Source of the DNA: Aliidiomarina sp. B3213
Lineage (GTDB): Bacteria > Pseudomonadota > Gammaproteobacteria > Enterobacterales > Alteromonadaceae
DNA length: 64,000 bases
Reading direction: 5' to 3'
Assembly (NCBI RefSeq): GCF_003290085.1
Contig: NZ_QMKJ01000002.1
Coordinates: 855,150-919,149 of the forward strand
Shown here piece after piece: positions 19,024 to 27,378 of the stretch. The notes below the pieces were generated by a model. That model was not told the origin of the DNA and did no database searches. It worked only from the letters and a program-made list of their open reading frames with translations. Both the position numbers and the translations under genes were made by a program. Position 1 is the first letter of the stretch; the number at the start of each line of letters is the position of its first letter.

Positions 19024-19674
19024 ATGGCTAAGAAAGAAATGATTGTACTCGAGACTCCAACAGGTTCGGATCACGTTCTGTTGCACTCTTGCTGCGCGCC
19101 TTGTTCCGGCGAAGTTATGGAAAGAATGGCTGAAGCTGGCATCAAGTTCACTATTTTCTTTTACAACCCGAACATTCACCCAGAAAAAGAGTACTTGCTG
19201 CGTAAAGAAGAGAATATCCGCTTCGCCGAAAAACTAGGCGTGCCGTTTATCGACTGTGATTACGACTCGAAAAACTGGTTTGAACGCGTGAAAGGCTTGG
19301 AGTGGGAACCAGAACGCGGAGCTCGTTGTACGGAATGCTTCGACATGCGTTTCGAGCGCACCGCTCTTTATGCACACGAACATGGCTTCGACACCATTAC
19401 TAGCTGCTTAGGTATTTCTCGCTGGAAGAATATGGACCAAATTAACGACTGTGGTACTCGCGCTGCGGCTAAATATCCAGGCATGCATTACTGGACATTT
19501 AATTGGCGCAAGCAAGGTGGCGCTGCGCGTATGGTTGAGATTTCAAAACGAGAGCGCTTTTACCAACAAGAATATTGTGGCTGTGTTTACTCATTGCGCG
19601 ACACCAATCGCTGGCGCTTAGAAAATGGTCGTGACCGTATTGAGCTTGGCGTTCAGTACTACGGTGATGACTAA
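19024..19674 (+). CDS. queH: epoxyqueuosine reductase QueH
   Basis: The 216-aa enzyme carries out the last step of queuosine synthesis, reducing epoxyqueuosine in tRNA to queuosine, as a non-homologous replacement for the cobalamin enzyme QueG. The QueH (DUF208) signature [10 protein letters not shown] (Cys23, 24, 27) and the [15 protein letters not shown] and EYCGCVYS cysteines supply ligands for the Fe-S cluster and second metal site. It follows AGAGGTAAATA and ends 10 bp before the convergent SGNH gene. Confidence 0.92.
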   Translation: MAKKEMIVLETPTGSDHVLLHSCCAPCSGEVMERMAEAGIKFTIFFYNPNIHPEKEYLLRKEENIRFAEKLGVPFIDCDYDSKNWFERVKGLEWEPERGARCTECFDMRFERTALYAHEHGFDTITSCLGISRWKNMDQINDCGTRAAAKYPGMHYWTFNWRKQGGAARMVEISKRERFYQQEYCGCVYSLRDTNRWRLENGRDRIELGVQYYGDD

Positions 19675-19684
19675 ACCCCGACGA

Positions 19685-20404
19685 CTAACCTTTATTTAAG
19701 TTCACTGCTTGAAATGCGTTTGCGGCCCATAGGGTTGCTGCGTGTTTTGAAGGATGAAACCCGTCTTCAGCCATATACTTGGATTCAAAAGGTATATTTA
19801 ACGGTAAATAAATACAACGATGATGCGCTTCGCAATGTCGTTTTAGTGCTTTGTTTAATCTTTTTGCTTGTAGACCCACAAACCACCGAAGCGGTTGCGG
19901 CAGCGCCGGGAAGTGCTGCATAGGGGGTAAGCTTGAAAAAATAATGGTTTCCGCTGCTAATGTTTCAGTTAAATATTCTGTAAGGTCGGTTAAATTGCGT
20001 TTCCATTGGCCAAGCGAAGTTCGTTGGGTGACGTCGTTTACACCTACTGAAACAAGCACTTGGTTGATGGGTTTGCTAGGGCCTATTTGTGCTTGCTTCA
20101 CAAGCTCAAGCACGCCGGAGCAGGTTAAGCTCGACTTAGCAATGAGCTGCCAATGTACTTGATGATGGTGCTCTAGTAATTTTACCCATTGACCACATAC
20201 CGCGTCGGCTTGACTCTCACAGCCCACTCCAGCGGCTGCTGAGTCACCAATCACCAACACAGAAATATGTTCCCCCACTTGCTCTTGCCGCAAACCTTCT
20301 CGGGGCCCACTTGCTTCTGGCAGTCTAATTGTTTGGGCTCGCACTTGTTTTCCCTGGTATAGCAACCAGGGCGCCAAAAGCAGGGTCAAAATGCGCATAA
20401 ACAT
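19685..20404 (-). CDS. SGNH/GDSL-family hydrolase, exported
   Basis: The 239-aa protein has an N-terminal hydrophobic segment (MFMRILTLLLAPWLLYQ) that is a signal peptide or anchor. The SGNH blocks are present: GDSAAAGVG (Ser55), GVND (121-124) and the catalytic pair in DGFHPS near residue 215. Members are lipases, esterases or acyl hydrolases. The cysteines around 61-95 may form disulfides. It lies convergent with queH and 33 bp after the zinc-ribbon gene on the same strand, perhaps co-transcribed. The substrate is unknown. Confidence 0.8.
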   Translation of the reverse strand: MFMRILTLLLAPWLLYQGKQVRAQTIRLPEASGPREGLRQEQVGEHISVLVIGDSAAAGVGCESQADAVCGQWVKLLEHHHQVHWQLIAKSSLTCSGVLELVKQAQIGPSKPINQVLVSVGVNDVTQRTSLGQWKRNLTDLTEYLTETLAAETIIFSSLPPMQHFPALPQPLRWFVGLQAKRLNKALKRHCEAHHRCIYLPLNIPFESKYMAEDGFHPSKHAATLWAANAFQAVNLNKG

Positions 20405-20437
20405 GAGCGGTACTCTAGTTAAGGTGTTGTTTGCACT

Positions 20438-20689
20438 TTACTTCATTCTAACCTTGCCACCCACCATTTTGTAAGCTGGTGCGCCACGTATCATGGTTTC
20501 GCGTGCAAACTGCTGCCCACAGCCTGGGCAAATACAAGGTTCTTTCGTATGGTTTTCAGTGATGCGCTCTAAAAAGCATTTCACCAAGGAGCCTTTCCCG
20601 CCCTTTCTATATTTGAAAAGCGGAGCTCGGCAGCTGGCGCAAAAGATGTCGACAGAGCGAAGAGGTAGTTTTTTACGAGGTTTAGCCAT
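20438..20689 (-). CDS. small zinc-ribbon protein, unknown function
   Basis: The 83-aa basic protein has CASC (17-20) and CICPGCG (52-58) arranged as a probable zinc ribbon. The basic N-terminus (MAKPRKKLPLR) suggests nucleic-acid contact. I recognise it only as a conserved hypothetical type. The short length and closely spaced Cys pairs support a real gene. It is the first gene of a possible pair with the SGNH hydrolase and is divergent from the 20.8-kb genes. Confidence 0.65.
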   Translation of the reverse strand: MAKPRKKLPLRSVDIFCASCRAPLFKYRKGGKGSLVKCFLERITENHTKEPCICPGCGQQFARETMIRGAPAYKMVGGKVRMK

Positions 20690-20790
20690 GCGGGTATTCT
20701 ACCGAGTAAATAACCGTATGCAATGCTGACAGGCAGGGGATTTTTCTGATAAAGTTCACAAAATAATAACAAAAAATATAAGGGACTATG

Positions 20791-21945
20791 ATGAAGAAAT
20801 CAGCTTTTGTCTTAGCGCTTTTTGTTTGTTCCTCCAGCGCCATGGCCACTACAAGCTCGGTAAACCTTCCTGAATTAGAATGGCTTCCAACGGAAAGGTT
20901 AAGTGTTCCAAGTCACCACAGTCAGTCGCAATTAGACTTAGATGCTCGTGCTTATCATGAAGCAGATGAATTCGACTTCCCGGAAGCAGAACAAGATTTG
21001 CGTGAATATCACTTAGAAGGCCTGAAATTGGCAAGCCCAGATGCTGCTTACGCCTTGGCGGTTATGGATTTGGAAAGTGCGCAAATGAGCCCCGCTATTT
21101 TTCATCTGTTACTAGCAGACAGATTTGGTTCAGACAAAGCTGCGCCTGTTTTAGAGCAGTTGCTGCCGCTATTGTCAGAGTCTGCCCTCTCGCAAATTGA
21201 AAATGCGGTGGAAGAGTTTGTAGCATCTCAACTTTTAGTTGCGCCACAGAAAGCCGAAAAGAATTACGAGACACGTCAAACTAGGCTAACACGCATAGCC
21301 CCTAACGGTTACAGTATTAGCCTTACTGAACGCAGACGTCCAATTATTTATTCCTTTCCTTTTGCATTTGTAGTTGCGCCCGACGGACGTATCGCGGAGG
21401 CTTGGACGCCTCCTGATTTGCAGCAAAGAATAGAGCGCAGAGCGCAAGACGAATATGAAAGGTTTCGTTATGAGGAAGGCGACCAGTACACAATTCAATT
21501 CTCTGAAATTCATTTTCAAACAGGCATAGACGATGTGGTAGACGCGTTGAATACCTTCACAACACCTGCTCAAAATGGACACCGACCTTCACAACGTGCG
21601 GTTGCTGAACTTACCCGAACCTTGGCTATTCTTGATGAAGAAGCTTTAGATATTCCAGAGATGCTAAAGCCAAGCCGGTCAATGGGTTGGTTTGAGTTAG
21701 CCGCCAGACAAAATTTTGAGGGAGCGCAGGCTCGCCTCGGCATTGGCTATGGTCGTATAGAATGGACATTATTTTTATTCCAGCATGGTTCTTCCGAATT
21801 AAAGCGTCAATCAGCTATAAGCATACTGTTGAGGCTGAATGATTCTGAGTATCGACAGCCCGTAATAGATTATTTGCAGCGCCACCTAGAACAAAATCCA
21901 AACGATGAATTGGTACAAGCAATATTAGAACAGGAAGTAGAATGA
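20791..21945 (+). CDS. exported Sel1/TPR-like repeat protein with TonB-C-like middle domain (paralogue 1)
   Basis: The 384-aa protein has a signal peptide (MKKSAFVLALFVCSSSAMA). A helical Sel1-like stretch follows (ASPDAAYALAVMDLESAQMSPAIFHLLLA). A middle segment (about 190-250, FAFVVAPDGRIAEAWT to RFRYEEGD) has the rhythm of a TonB C-terminal domain. More helical repeats follow, ending QNPNDELVQAILEQ. It is a paralogue of the next gene, which overlaps it by 4 nt (ATGA). ATG 20791 has better spacing to AGGG (20781-20784) than ATG 20788. The function is unknown; a periplasmic scaffold role is inference. Confidence 0.75.
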   Translation: MKKSAFVLALFVCSSSAMATTSSVNLPELEWLPTERLSVPSHHSQSQLDLDARAYHEADEFDFPEAEQDLREYHLEGLKLASPDAAYALAVMDLESAQMSPAIFHLLLADRFGSDKAAPVLEQLLPLLSESALSQIENAVEEFVASQLLVAPQKAEKNYETRQTRLTRIAPNGYSISLTERRRPIIYSFPFAFVVAPDGRIAEAWTPPDLQQRIERRAQDEYERFRYEEGDQYTIQFSEIHFQTGIDDVVDALNTFTTPAQNGHRPSQRAVAELTRTLAILDEEALDIPEMLKPSRSMGWFELAARQNFEGAQARLGIGYGRIEWTLFLFQHGSSELKRQSAISILLRLNDSEYRQPVIDYLQRHLEQNPNDELVQAILEQEVE

Positions 21946-23168
21946 GAAGTTTAATTTTAGGTGTGATGTTTTGCGTTGCTATGCCCAGCATGGCGCAAGT
22001 AGTCTCACCAGAGCCTCTTCCACCTATGACACCTATGCAAGGGCCGGCAGTTCCTTCCGCTCAGCATACGAATGGCACAGAATATGAACTCATAGAGATT
22101 TTTAAGGTGTTGGAGCTTGAAGATGTACCTGATTCTGAGGAAGGTTTACTTCAATATTGGAATGAGAATGTATATAAAGCTAGTCCCGACGCAGCATACG
22201 ATCTCGGGAAATATTATTTAGACCGCTCTGAATTTAGCCAAGCTATTTTTCATTTTATGCTTGCCAAACGTTTCCACTCCGACTTAGCCCAAGAGGCTCT
22301 TGATCAAATACTACCTCAGTTAACAGAGCAGCAGATATCTCAATTTGAGCAGTTTGTAGAGCAGTTTATTGAGCACGACCTCATATTACCCGTTATCAAT
22401 GTTAACCAAGAAACTACGATCAATTTCGAATCAAGAGAAAGACATGAAATACGAGACTATGGTGGAGGAACGCGCGGCGGTGTTGGTAGAGGGCAGTTTG
22501 AAATGCCTGTCGATTACAATCGTAACGACTACTTCCTTAACTTACGAGTTACTCTGTTAATTAGTCCAAGAGGCCGTGTTGTTGATTTTTGGACACAAGA
22601 GGGTTACGACTCAGAGTTTATGCATAACCTAGAAGATATGGTTAGGGACTTTAGATTCCATGACTCAGAGAATTACACGGTACATAGGTTGCTTATGTAT
22701 GGGAGTTATGAACAAAACTATATTTCTGAAGTCGCTCGAAGAAATATAGAGTCCCATTTTGGTGTCGCTAAAAGTGGTAATAGAGAATCACAGTATTTAA
22801 TTTATGAAGCGCTCGAAGTGCATTCGAGAGCTAAGTATTGGGGAGCAGAGGGCAGTGAACTACTAGATGTATTTGAAAACGATCTTGGCTCTCATCAGCT
22901 ATATTGGCTAGAGCGTGCTGCCCGTCAGGGGAGTGTAAATGCTGAAATTGGATTAGCTCTGTTCTGGTATCAACCGCTTTGGCTTGATTATCTGCTTATA
23001 AACGGTAGCGACGAAAACCAACGCAGGGCTGCTATCACACTGGCTTTAAATGTGGGTGATGAAGAACTGCGTGACAAAGGAGTTGTAAAACTGGAGGCTA
23101 TACTTGAACAAAACCCCGATGACGAGTTAGTTGAAGATATTCTCCAGACGTTAGCAGCGCAAGCTTAA
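21942..23168 (+). CDS. exported Sel1/TPR-like repeat protein (paralogue 2)
   Basis: The 408-aa protein has a signal peptide (MRSLILGVMFCVAMPSMAQ) and a proline-rich linker, then the same order of parts as its upstream neighbour. These are ASPDAAYDLGKYYLDRSEFSQAIFH, a TonB-C-like middle part (LLISPRGRVVDFWTQ) and a terminal helical region with NPDDELVEDILQ. The shared blocks show tandem duplication followed by strong divergence. The start overlaps the upstream stop by 4 nt, so translation is coupled. The function is not known. Confidence 0.75.
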   Translation: MRSLILGVMFCVAMPSMAQVVSPEPLPPMTPMQGPAVPSAQHTNGTEYELIEIFKVLELEDVPDSEEGLLQYWNENVYKASPDAAYDLGKYYLDRSEFSQAIFHFMLAKRFHSDLAQEALDQILPQLTEQQISQFEQFVEQFIEHDLILPVINVNQETTINFESRERHEIRDYGGGTRGGVGRGQFEMPVDYNRNDYFLNLRVTLLISPRGRVVDFWTQEGYDSEFMHNLEDMVRDFRFHDSENYTVHRLLMYGSYEQNYISEVARRNIESHFGVAKSGNRESQYLIYEALEVHSRAKYWGAEGSELLDVFENDLGSHQLYWLERAARQGSVNAEIGLALFWYQPLWLDYLLINGSDENQRRAAITLALNVGDEELRDKGVVKLEAILEQNPDDELVEDILQTLAAQA

Positions 23169-23183
23169 ACCGCCTCAGTAAAA

Positions 23184-23417
23184 CTAGTGCTCGCCAGCTT
23201 CTCCCTGGCGACGCGCTCGTTCTCTGTCGGATTTATATTGCTCGTAGGTTCTACTTTGCTTTTCCATGCATTCGTCTCTTAGAATGCCCGGCATTATCGT
23301 TTTACATTCGTTAATACGGTTTTCACGCATTGCTTCGTACATATCTCGAGTTGTACAGCCAGTTAAGAGCACGCCAAAGCTGAACGTCATCAGTAGCGCT
23401 GTTAAGAATGTTTTCAT
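23184..23417 (-). CDS. small lipoprotein, unknown function
   Basis: The 77-aa protein has a lipobox LLTGC (lipidated Cys about 21) and a charged helical C-terminus (RTYEQYKSDRERARRQGEAGEH) with Cys pairs at NECKT and DECME. ATG 23417 is chosen because it gives a proper signal peptide; a longer frame upstream has no such signal. It is divergent from the ECF sigma gene 123 bp away and convergent with paralogue 2. Confidence 0.65.
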   Translation of the reverse strand: MKTFLTALLMTFSFGVLLTGCTTRDMYEAMRENRINECKTIMPGILRDECMEKQSRTYEQYKSDRERARRQGEAGEH

Positions 23418-23540
23418 TGTAACTACCACCCTGTAATTTCCATGCCTTTTTAATTCGAGCGTGCCATAGTAAAAAAGTTCTTGGTTCGTGAACCTTTTCT
23501 TTTTCTCAGTCGTCTTGTGAGTATCAGTATGGAGTAATGA

Positions 23541-24068
23541 ATGCAAAATGCACAAATTGAATTACTCGTTCTTTCTATGCAAGACGGCGATCGTAGAGCG
23601 TTTTCGTTGCTATACCGGTACTTCTCTCCACAGTTGAAACGGTATGCAGTTGCCCGTGTTGGCGATGCTTCTGATGATTTAGTGCATAACGTCTGGATTC
23701 GAATAGACCGAGATATTCAAAAATTAAAAGATGTTCGCGTGTTTAAAAGTTGGATATACCGCGCTTTACGTTGGGAAATTGCCGACTGGGTGAAACACAG
23801 CGCGCAACGCCAAACCGATACTTTGGAGAACGTTCCTGAGCCGGTAGCTGCAATAGAGCAGGAGAGTTCACCCCTGTTACCGATGTTAGAGGTACTGAAC
23901 CCTGACGAACGTGAGGTGGTTGAGCTTTTTTATCTTCATGAAATGAGCATTGAAGACATGAGTTTAACGATTGGTATCCCGCTTGGAACGGTGAAATCAA
24001 GATTGTATAGAGCAAGGCAAACATTGAAAGCGAATTACGAAAGAGAGGAAACAGACCATGAGCATTGA
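23541..24068 (+). CDS. ECF-type RNA polymerase sigma factor
   Basis: The 175-aa protein has region 2 (about 12-78: FSLLYRYFSPQLKRYAVARVGDASDDLVHNVWIRI; WIYRALRWEIADWVK) and region 4 (about 112-165: LNPDEREVVELFYLHEMSIEDMSLTIGIPLGTVKSRLYRARQTL). It starts at ATG 23541 with GGAG 6 nt upstream. The next gene starts 11 nt before its stop and encodes a membrane protein, the usual position of an anti-sigma factor. Confidence 0.9.
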   Translation: MQNAQIELLVLSMQDGDRRAFSLLYRYFSPQLKRYAVARVGDASDDLVHNVWIRIDRDIQKLKDVRVFKSWIYRALRWEIADWVKHSAQRQTDTLENVPEPVAAIEQESSPLLPMLEVLNPDEREVVELFYLHEMSIEDMSLTIGIPLGTVKSRLYRARQTLKANYEREETDHEH

Positions 24069-24414
24069 CGACAAAATTAAGAAAGACTTAGCAGAGCAGG
24101 CACAAGAGCTTGATCAAATGATGCAAGAAAAAGAGGGTTTGGGTGACTACTTAAAAACCGGATTTCGTTCAGGTATGAAGTGGGTCATGGTGATTGGGTA
24201 CATTTACGCCATCGTATTTACAGTATTAATGTTTACGTTTGGTTATCAGTTTTTCAACGCAGAACCGCAACGGCAAATATTTTGGGGTGTGTTGCTGATA
24301 CTGGTTTTTAACGGGCTTATTGCGGTGAAGCTATGGATATTCATCGAAACCAACCGCAACCATACCAGCAAAGAAATCCGAAGACTTGAGTTGCGGTTGC
24401 GAAGTTCAAATTAG
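24058..24414 (+). CDS. DUF6768-like two-helix membrane protein, possible sigma-factor partner
   Basis: The 118-aa protein has a cytosolic N-terminal helix (MSIDDKIKKDLAEQAQELDQMMQEKEG), two transmembrane helices (about 40-62 and 72-95) and a basic C-terminal helix. It resembles the DUF6768 family seen next to ECF sigma genes. It lacks the HxxxCxxC motif of zinc anti-sigma factors, so a direct anti-sigma role is only suggested by its 11-nt overlap with the sigma gene. Confidence 0.7.
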   Translation: MSIDDKIKKDLAEQAQELDQMMQEKEGLGDYLKTGFRSGMKWVMVIGYIYAIVFTVLMFTFGYQFFNAEPQRQIFWGVLLILVFNGLIAVKLWIFIETNRNHTSKEIRRLELRLRSSN

Positions 24415-24430
24415 CTGAGCAAGACAGAAT

Positions 24431-24469
24431 AAAAAGCCCACTTGCGGAGATTAAACAAGTGGGCTTTTC
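24431..24469. terminator. bidirectional intrinsic terminator
   Basis: AGCCCACTTG (24435-24444) pairs perfectly with CAAGTGGGCT (24456-24465), with A-rich sequence before and T-rich sequence after. It lies between the convergent ends of the DUF6768-like gene (+) and the Gly/Ala-rich gene (-). Confidence 0.88.
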
Positions 24470-24492
24470 TTTGCGCAGGAGTTTATTGGTCA

Positions 24493-24816
24493 TTAATCAA
24501 ACCACTTCACCAGCCCCCAAACCGCTAGTGAAGCAACGGCAACGGGAGCCGCAGCGGTAATAATTGCGCCAGCCCCCATTCCACCACCAACAATGGAGCC
24601 TACAGAAGCCATACCGGAAGATACCGCGGCTGCCCCACTGGTTCCTGCAGCTCCGAAGGACGATGCTAACGCCGCACCGCTAGTACCTGCTGTGGCAGAC
24701 ATAATACCGGAAGCGCTAGCGCCTCCTACAGTTGCTGCGGTTGATGCTCCGGTTCCAACAGTCGCAATTGTTCCGCCTGTAGCCACTGCATGATGTTTAC
24801 GAATTGAATTAGCCAT
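24493..24816 (-). CDS. Gly/Ala/Ser-rich membrane protein resembling the Ifi-6-16 (ISG12) pattern
   Basis: The 107-aa protein has a short polar N-terminus (MANSIRKHHAVATGG) and then about 85 residues almost wholly Gly, Ala, Ser, Thr, Val and Ile. It ends in a hydrophobic helix (APVAVASLAVWGLVKWFD). The run of small-residue helices with GxSGAAAVSSGMASVGSIVGGGMG recalls eukaryotic IFI6/ISG12 proteins and some small membrane-active peptides. This is a pattern impression and may be compositional. A strong ribosome site (AAGGAGAAACAAC) precedes the ATG, so it is translated. It is divergent from the unknown gene at 24919. Confidence 0.6.
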   Translation of the reverse strand: MANSIRKHHAVATGGTIATVGTGASTAATVGGASASGIMSATAGTSGAALASSFGAAGTSGAAAVSSGMASVGSIVGGGMGAGAIITAAAPVAVASLAVWGLVKWFD

Positions 24817-24918
24817 GTTGTTTCTCCTTAGTGTTGAACTTGAGAAACAGCATAAACACCTTTATTGTTTATTTTTATTGGTATTTCTATATATAAAAAA
24901 AGGAAACAAAAGTTTCAT

Positions 24919-26082
24919 ATGGAATTTTCCCGGCTATATCCGGCAATCGGTGCAAGCATGCGTGCGCACGCATACTTAATTTATGGTGGTTCCAGTTACG
25001 TAGCGTGGTTGCGTGAGCTATCTAAAAAAATGCTAGAAATCACACCAGACTTAACAACAGCTGAGCAACATTACACCTTATGCTTGGTTCAGGTTCATGC
25101 CTACGAAAATCTTCCTAACCGTATCTGTTTTAAGGCTGGTATGGTTGCGAATCAGTCTGAGGAAGTTCGGGAGACTGCCGCGGAGCTCTATCAATATCCG
25201 GTAAGTGTTGCAGATGGATTGCTACAAGACGCTATTGCATCGCAAAACCTAAGGGAAGATAAAGTAACCGCAACAGCGGAAGTCTTAGTGCGTTCACCGC
25301 AACTCAATTTAAAAGACATACCAACAACATGGCTCTGCCACTTAAGCTGGCATTGCTTCTTTGCCGTTTATTCTCATGCGCTAACTGACCTGTTGGTATA
25401 CGGAGCTCAGCAGGGCTGGTTAAAGTCGTCGAAGGTAAATGGCTTAAATAACCAGGTAACTTCGGCTAACGCTCTCGCAGAGCGCTATCTGTTGCTCTCG
25501 GAGTTCGAACGAATGATGGCTGCGACTTGGTACCAAGACATTATGTTGGTGCAAGATAAGAAGCCTAATAACCCTTTTGCTTCGGTAGATGTGAGCCAGT
25601 TGCTTTTTACGACTGATTTAGGAAAGCGAGTGTTAAGTATTGCTTCACAAAACTTTGAGCATGAGGATTTATTTGTGGATTTAGCGCCAAAATTTGCTAC
25701 AACAGAGCCATTTGAATGCTTAGCTAGGTTAGGTGGACATCATTCGAATATGTATTGGCTATGGAATGATGTTGCTAGTAAGCCAATGAACTTAGGCAAA
25801 GTTATTTCTCAGTGTTGTGCATTTGCGTTGGGTCTTCAGGAGCTCACTAGCAAATCACCTGAGATGCCATGGTTTCACGATTCGGATATTCCCCGCTCTT
25901 CTTTTGTGGGAGAGTTTTGCAAAACCATTAATAGTTTAGGCATTTCGATTACACCGGAAACACTTTATAAAGCCCACTTAGCTCTATCGAAAAGAATTGA
26001 AACAGAATATACCAATACTCAACTGGCGTATCAGAAACGGTTTTTATATCCTTACTCTCCTTGGTATGAATTGCACTTTTGA
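24919..26082 (+). CDS. protein of unknown function, 387 aa
   Basis: I do not recognise this family. It is a mixed, mostly helical cytosolic protein without signal peptide, rich in aromatic residues (for example TTWLCHLSWHCFFAVYSHALTDLLVYGAQQGWL and HHSNMYWLWNDVA in short blocks), with no nucleotide-binding motif. ATG 24919 is chosen; a TTG at 24865 would add 18 mostly hydrophobic and basic residues (a possible anchor), and neither start has a strong ribosome site. It shares its upstream region with the Gly/Ala-rich gene and is followed within about 10 bp by a membrane protein, which suggests a small functional unit. Confidence 0.7.
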   Translation: MEFSRLYPAIGASMRAHAYLIYGGSSYVAWLRELSKKMLEITPDLTTAEQHYTLCLVQVHAYENLPNRICFKAGMVANQSEEVRETAAELYQYPVSVADGLLQDAIASQNLREDKVTATAEVLVRSPQLNLKDIPTTWLCHLSWHCFFAVYSHALTDLLVYGAQQGWLKSSKVNGLNNQVTSANALAERYLLLSEFERMMAATWYQDIMLVQDKKPNNPFASVDVSQLLFTTDLGKRVLSIASQNFEHEDLFVDLAPKFATTEPFECLARLGGHHSNMYWLWNDVASKPMNLGKVISQCCAFALGLQELTSKSPEMPWFHDSDIPRSSFVGEFCKTINSLGISITPETLYKAHLALSKRIETEYTNTQLAYQKRFLYPYSPWYELHF

Positions 26083-26093
26083 CGAGGATGTCT

Positions 26094-26516
26094 GTGGGTA
26101 AGTATTGGGTTGAGCGTTTTTCAAAACAGCAGCGTGTACTTATATTAATCGGCCTGTTGTGGCTCTTTTTTGCAGTGTTGGGTAAAGACGCCGCTAAATA
26201 TATGGGTGGTGGAGCGCTGTTGTTGTGGTTGCTGTTTCCTGAAGTAATGGTTAATTCTAGTTACGCAGGTGACAAAACCAAAGATATGCTGCAGTTACTC
26301 TCTGTCGACGGCTCTAAACTACGCGTGGGTATGGAGTGGGTAGAAAAAGAGACGATTAAGAAAATTGCACTCGACAAATTCGATGACACGTACGCCACAA
26401 TGCAATTCCCGTATACCAGTAAAATACCTGCGAACTATTTGTTTCCGCTAGAGCAGATGGAAGAAGTAAGGGCATGGCTAGAACGCAATGCCCCTGAAAT
26501 TGAAATTATTCGCTAG
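26094..26516 (+). CDS. membrane protein with PH-like C-terminal domain, unknown function
   Basis: The protein of about 140 aa has one or two N-terminal transmembrane helices (RVLILIGLLWLFFAVLG; MGGGALLLWLLFPEVMV). A cytosolic beta-rich region (SVDGSKLRVGMEWVEKETIKKIALDKFDDTYATMQF) follows that looks like a bacterial PH-type fold, then a final helix. GTG 26094 has GAGG 6 nt upstream; ATG 26088 is possible but its AGG is adjacent. It lies directly after the unknown 387-aa gene. The end overlaps the convergent yghU-like gene by 11 bp. Confidence 0.6.
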   Translation: MGKYWVERFSKQQRVLILIGLLWLFFAVLGKDAAKYMGGGALLLWLLFPEVMVNSSYAGDKTKDMLQLLSVDGSKLRVGMEWVEKETIKKIALDKFDDTYATMQFPYTSKIPANYLFPLEQMEEVRAWLERNAPEIEIIR

Positions 26517-27378
26517 CCTGCTCTAGCTTGTCTTGAGTTTGGGTGTCGAAGTCGCTGGCATCGTGGCGTTCACGAAGCTGTGAAGACGGCTCACCCCAAG
26601 CTCGATTTACCATTTTGCCGCGTTGAACCGCATTACGTTTGCCAATGTCTTCACACCAGCGTAAAACGTTTTTGTATGTGTGCGCTTCGATAAACTCAGC
26701 CGCTTCATACACCTCATTTTTCACGAGTGCCCCATACCAAGGCCAAATAGCCATATCGGCTATAGTGTACTCATCACCAGCAATATAAGGGTTATGCTCT
26801 AGTTGCTTATCTAACACGTCGAGCTGACGCTTAATTTCCATAGTGTAGCGGTTGATGGGGTATTCATACTTCTCTGGCGCATATGCATAGAAATGACCAA
26901 AGCCTCCACCTAACAGCGGCGCGCTCCCCATTTGCCAGAACAGCCAGTTTAGGCATTCAGTGCGCTTGGCCGGGTCTTGAGGAATAAAGTGACCGTATTT
27001 TTCTGCGAGATAGAGCAAGATAGAACCTGATTCAAAAACACGTGTTGGCGTTTCTGTGCTGTGGTCAACTAACGCAGGTATTTTCGAGTTAGGGTTCGCA
27101 CTTACAAAGCCACTGCTAAACTGCTCTCCTTCTAGGATATCGATAATCCATGCATCGTATTCGGCTTCCCTAACCCCCATAGCCAGCAATTCTTCCAGCA
27201 ATATAGTTACTTTCACACCGTTCGGGGTGGCCAAAGAGTACAGCTGTAACGGGTGCTTCCCTACGGGTAGATCTTTGTCGTGTGTAGCGCCAGCGATGGG
27301 GCGGTTAATATTGGCAAACTTGCCGCCATTTTTCGGGTCCCATTTCCATACTTTGGGCGGTGTATATTCGTTACTCAT
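26506..27378 (-). CDS. yghU: glutathione-dependent disulfide-bond oxidoreductase, YghU-like GST
   Basis: The 290-aa protein of the Nu-class/YghU glutathione transferases reduces small disulfides with two bound glutathiones. The N-terminal leader (YTPPKVWKWDPKNGGKFANINRP) is characteristic. A thioredoxin-like domain (LYSLATPNGVKVTILLEEL; NPNSKIPALVD; VFESGSILLYLAEKYG) and a helical domain with YTIADMAIWPW follow. ATG 27378 follows AGAGGATTTT. It overlaps the upstream FMN-reductase gene by 8 bp, so the two are co-translated and probably serve redox defence. Confidence 0.88.
   Translation of the reverse strand: MSNEYTPPKVWKWDPKNGGKFANINRPIAGATHDKDLPVGKHPLQLYSLATPNGVKVTILLEELLAMGVREAEYDAWIIDILEGEQFSSGFVSANPNSKIPALVDHSTETPTRVFESGSILLYLAEKYGHFIPQDPAKRTECLNWLFWQMGSAPLLGGGFGHFYAYAPEKYEYPINRYTMEIKRQLDVLDKQLEHNPYIAGDEYTIADMAIWPWYGALVKNEVYEAAEFIEAHTYKNVLRWCEDIGKRNAVQRGKMVNRAWGEPSSQLRERHDASDFDTQTQDKLEQASE

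Noticed and set aside
18934-19179. Open frame of 81 codons on the minus strand at the queH start
   Set aside because: It overlaps the queH 5' end in antisense, has no ribosome site or signal, and the QueH CCAPC motif lies in the other strand.
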